From the NCBI GenBank assembly GCA_034687125.1, contig JAQGBZ010000528.1:1-35266 (forward strand): a DNA stretch of 35,266 bases. The letters are read 5' to 3'. This document shows, piece by piece, positions 32,601-35,266 of the stretch (its first letter is position 1; each line of letters begins with the position of its first letter). Source of the stretch: Neelides folsomi (taxonomy: Eukaryota; Arthropoda; Collembola; Neelipleona; Neelidae). A program made the translations under genes and the position numbers. The notes below the pieces were generated by a model. It searched no databases. It was not told where the DNA came from and was given only the letters and a program-made list of their open reading frames with translations.

Positions 32601-33732
32601 ATCCGCTTGTGTATTTCGCTATGAGCTCGCGGTTCCGACGCGGGTTTTGGGGAATTTTACATGAAGCCCGCGGGTGCTCGCGGCTGAGAAATGTTGATGA
32701 GGAAACTTCTTCCCGGGAAAGGTCCATGACAACGGGTGGAAACGGGGAGATTTGCCGCACATTGGAAGATCAATTCCTTGCCATGAACTCACACGCCGTA
32801 ATTCCTTCATCCGGCTTAAGAGCAAACAGATCTAATCCTGTGAGAAAATCACACTTGTTTTCATAAGTAAATTTCATAAATATCCTCTGTACCTTTATTG
32901 TTTTATTATCTATATGTTAAGTAATACATTTAGAGTTATTTGTCACACTTATTATACATAAAAAGATCAAATCATTTATAATGAATGGATATAGTCAAAT
33001 TAAATGTATTTAATGATAAGCCTGAAAACATTTGATATAAGATGACTATAATTTGATGAAATTGTTATGTATCAAGTTACGCCCCTAATTATCTTCTTTT
33101 GCTTTCATTTCAATTACCCGTTTGCTTTTGTAAATTGAGACCAAGTGAATTAAGGCGGAATTTGAGGGAAGATTAAAGTAAAAGCTATTTTGAGACCTAT
33201 TACATCCACGATCCCACAACCACACTTTGATTACTTTGAATTGAAATCGTCAAAAGTTTCAAATTCAATCACAGCAATTTATTTGGTCAATGAAAGGAAG
33301 TTAAAAAATCAAAAGTTATAGAATTTCTTAGAAAGAGTATGAAGCAAGTTTCGATTAAAAATATTCAATAGAAATGATTTCAAAATTAATTATAATTAAT
33401 ACGTACGCCAGTTATTACTGAATCGAAAATTATAATTAAAATCAATATAAAATAATTAAGAAATATTTGGGTTTGTTAATAATAATGATTTCCTTTTCCT
33501 TATTGATTATAATAAATAGAAAGGCCGTTTGGGGATGATGTTCGTGGACAGGGAAGGAGGAAGAAAATCTCGTATATCGACCACGACCATTCCGCTGCTC
33601 ATTATAGAAGACGTGGAAAAAGCAGAGCGGAATGTTTGTAATGGCGGTTGGGGCGGACGGCGGATGCTTCCCGCATTTAAAAGATTTCAACCTTCAATAG
33701 TTCGCCAACTCAATGACACCTCCATGTTTTAA
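26617..33732 (+). CDS. Rhodopsin-class (class A) peptide-type GPCR, 8-9 exons
   Basis: Exons 26617-26775, 28284-28413, 28581-28636, 28793-28850, 29171-29240, 30373-30561, 31941-32205, then 32516-32839 spliced to 33520-33732 (487 residues) or 32516-32866 read through (425 residues). All phases match. A 53-residue N-terminus with NET and NDS glycosylation sites has no signal peptide. TM1 has N76, TM2 NLGICD (D104), and C133 can pair with C218. The TM3 end is ERY (157-159) instead of DRY. TM4 has W185, TM5 P242, TM6 FFLCWSP (292-298) and TM7 NPLVY (338-342). The long basic third loop and peptide-receptor-like TM6/TM7 suggest a neuropeptide receptor; the ligand is not identifiable by eye. Exon 2 uses a weak donor (ACA|GTCAGA), forced by phase with the next exon. 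Confidence 0.88.
26776..28283 (+). other. Intron 1 of the GPCR gene
   Basis: 1.5 kb, donor CAG|GTAAAAG, acceptor CTTTTCAG. Contains a degraded Tc1/mariner element at 27362-27715. Otherwise AT-rich without supported exons; an 81-codon minus frame at 27941-28186 has no support. Confidence 0.6.
27362..27715 (-). mobile_element. 354-bp internally deleted Tc1/mariner-like element
   Basis: Terminal inverted repeats at 27362-27384 and 27693-27715 match at 22 of 23 positions (TACAGRGTGACCATTTTAAA), and similarity continues more weakly for about 20 further bases. TA ends fit Tc1/mariner. Read on the minus strand, about 27588-27450 encodes ...SITPEMLINVFGNLRGR..., ending at TGA. That is the pattern of the C-terminal tail of IS630/Tc1-mariner transposases (VTPEML.NV...R). 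An upstream piece (VDELKHNIQ) is in a different frame. No catalytic domain remains. Confidence 0.78.
28851..29170 (+). other. Intron 4 of the GPCR gene
   Basis: 320 bp, AT-rich, donor ACAA|GTAAAG and acceptor GTAAATAG. Nothing recognised inside. Confidence 0.6.
30013..30051. repeat. 10-bp inverted repeat in GPCR intron 5
   Basis: AAGCTCAGAA (30013-30022) and TTCTGAGCTT (30042-30051) are perfect reverse complements with a 19-base loop. Confidence 0.6.
30172..30195. repeat. Perfect 24-bp palindrome
   Basis: Fully self-complementary without a spacer; the half-site reads TGTATGGTACAT. It could extrude as a cruciform or be a paired binding site. The half-site word GGTACAT recurs nearby (about 29917 and 30612). 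Confidence 0.7.
30562..31940 (+). other. Intron 6 of the GPCR gene
   Basis: 1.4 kb, donor AA|GTAATTG, acceptor TTGTTTTCAG. Strongly AT-rich; the short frames at 31243-31460 have no support. Confidence 0.55.
32267..32452. mobile_element. 186-bp fold-back element in GPCR intron 7
   Basis: Arms 32267-32328 and 32391-32452 are 62-bp inverted copies with about five mismatches (outer bases CTATTCGGAAAATCG), separated by 62 bases. It fills most of the 310-bp intron 32206-32515, so it must be tolerated by splicing. MITE or fold-back class; no coding content. Confidence 0.78.
32840..33519 (+). other. Facultative last intron of the GPCR gene
   Basis: Donor CCT|GTGAGAAA at 32840 and acceptor TAAATAG|AAA at 33518-33519, preceded by a TTTCCTTTTCC tract. 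Phase 0 on both sides. If retained, the frame ends at 32866. No AATAAA was seen shortly after 32866, whereas one follows the distal exon, favouring splicing. Confidence 0.5.
33520..33732 (+). CDS. Probable terminal exon: GPCR cytoplasmic tail
   Basis: An isolated GC-richer open segment of 71 codons ending in TAA. It reads KGRLGMMFVDREGGRKSR, then a Ser/Thr cluster with a hydrophobic/acidic stretch (ISTTTIPLLIIEDVE), and ends RQLNDTSMF. The Ser/Thr-rich, basic composition fits a receptor C-tail with phosphorylation sites. Frame and phase join exactly to the upstream donor at 32840. The opposite-strand frame over the same bases has no splice support. AATAAA follows at 33812. Confidence 0.55.
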   Translation, partial: KGRLGMMFVDREGGRKSRISTTTIPLLIIEDVEKAERNVCNGGWGGRRMLPAFKRFQPSIVRQLNDTSMF

Positions 33733-35266
33733 ATACAAATCATCAATTATAGAGTATTTTACACTATTGTTATTTTAATTAAATTAAAATATAATATAAA
33801 AGAATGTTTAAAATAAATGATTATTATTGGTATAATTTTTACATAATCTATCAGTATATATTATATAGTTTTTTGTTTCTGTGTATAATCCTAATAATAA
33901 ATCATATTTATCAAAAGGCTGTGGCGAAAAGATGTAAAAATATATTAAAAATTTGTTAGAATTTTAGAAGTGTTTGAATAGGTAATAAGTAATTATGATA
34001 TGTAAAACATTGTATGAAAGTCGATTTAATATGGTCGATTTAATTCGTATGTTGATTATATTATTGATTCATTGAATAATGAACATAAATTTTGGAAATG
34101 GAATTCTAGAGTTGTATTTGACAATAATGTATGAAGAAGAAATAACAAAGGAGTTATTTAATTAAATATTTAAGACTTGTAAAGAGCCTGACCTCGATGT
34201 CTAAACAAAGTGAAACATAATGAATATTTATAATAATAAATACTAGAGAGTAATACGAAATATTTATACATTAAATGCGGGATATCATATATGTTATGAT
34301 ATAGATATATATTAGGAAAGAGAATTTATAAATTTTGAAACAATCACTGGATGAGTTTAAATATTTTAAATTGGAACTTTGACTTGGATGGATTTCTATA
34401 ATAAAATATGATAAAATTTTGTCACACGTAAACAAAACAAAAGTATACTAACTAATGGTTTTATATAGAAGTTAAATTAGGTGTATAATGTAAATTGTAT
34501 TGATAGTAAATTTTCATAAATAATAAACATTGAAAGATATAACTTTGAAGTTGTAGAGAATAGTTGCAATTGTTTAATATGAATGTAATGTCATTTAATC
34601 AAGTCTATCGATAAAATGCTTAATTTAAAATTACCAATTAAATATAAAAATTCTAATATGAATATATAAATATTCTAATAATAAGATGAATAAAAATCTG
34701 TTATGTATTTATGTACGAAAGAGGCATAAATTAATAGGAAGGTCCAAAAATTAATATATTTATATTTGAATGAAATTAAACATTTACATAATTTTAGATA
34801 ATTTGAATATTTTTTTGTATAATCCAAATTGAAACAAATAAATTATAAAAATATCATAGCTACATATTATACATAAAAAGATATTTAATAAATTTTAATA
34901 AACAGACATAATTTTTAATTTTACTTAAAATAGAAATAAAATGTAATTTCATTATCCTTATGTTATCACATTCTTTTGAATCTTTTGTAACTTAGGTATA
35001 TACAAATATTGTGCTTAATATCCATTTTAATATGTTAGTATGGCAATTACTCAGGTCAGATTTAATAATATATTCATAAATTGAAATTTTTGAATAAACG
35101 AATTATAATTATTCTAGTCTCTTGAATCTGTGTACTTACTGTCCAAGTAATAGTTCTCCGTTTACCTTTTTTTAAAATTACAGCTTTTGCTCGCAGATAA
35201 GATATAAAAACAATACTATAGAAATCTATTATGAAATATAGTGCATTTTGCTAATTTTAATTTTGA
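33733..35266. other. AT-rich intergenic end of window
   Basis: AATAAA at 33812-33817 is a probable poly(A) signal for the GPCR gene. Otherwise I see no gene, island or long inverted repeat. The word ATTATACATAAAAAGAT occurs both here (about 34866) and near 32950. Confidence 0.5.

Overview
The window is AT-rich nuclear DNA from an intron-bearing invertebrate. Several genes are split by GT-AG introns of about 75 bp to 2.3 kb, and the intergenic DNA carries short Tc1/mariner-type inverted-repeat elements. A cys-loop receptor, a peptide-type GPCR and a huckebein-like zinc finger with a Groucho-type motif suggest an arthropod such as a mite, springtail or crustacean. That assignment is inference. 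I rebuilt all gene models by hand; every intron was checked for reading phase.

Layout. 1334-2534 and 3010-4713 (minus strand) are two unrecognised cysteine-rich, probably secreted proteins of 2 and 6 exons. 5330-7848 is a gene-poor stretch of GC-richer islands leading into a three-finger C2H2 transcription factor (7849-9307). More islands lie downstream (9820-11860). 12073-12744 is an intronless, probably GPI-anchored cysteine-rich protein, followed by a decayed tandem copy (13224-14026). 14409-14728 is a two-exon 51-residue single-pass membrane micropeptide. It ends 64 bp before SGF29 (14793-16163), a reader subunit of the SAGA complex. 16164-20288 has no gene, but holds an 844-bp inverted-repeat element, an 80-bp fold-back element and one more island. 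20289-25230 is a divergent, short cys-loop ligand-gated channel subunit. 26617-33732 is a rhodopsin-class GPCR of eight exons plus a probable ninth. 33733-35266 is AT-rich with nothing recognisable.

The genes do not form one pathway. The most unusual signals are: the micropeptide packed against SGF29; islands that all switch from G+T-rich to C+A-rich in the same left-to-right order, most of them around the zinc-finger gene; three GGGCGG boxes spaced exactly 10 bp apart upstream of a zinc finger whose own contact residues predict GC-box binding; a cys-loop subunit with an atypical M2 and a very short M3-M4 loop; and a C-terminal GPCR exon that would replace the simple read-through end. No CRISPR array, rRNA or convincing tRNA was seen.
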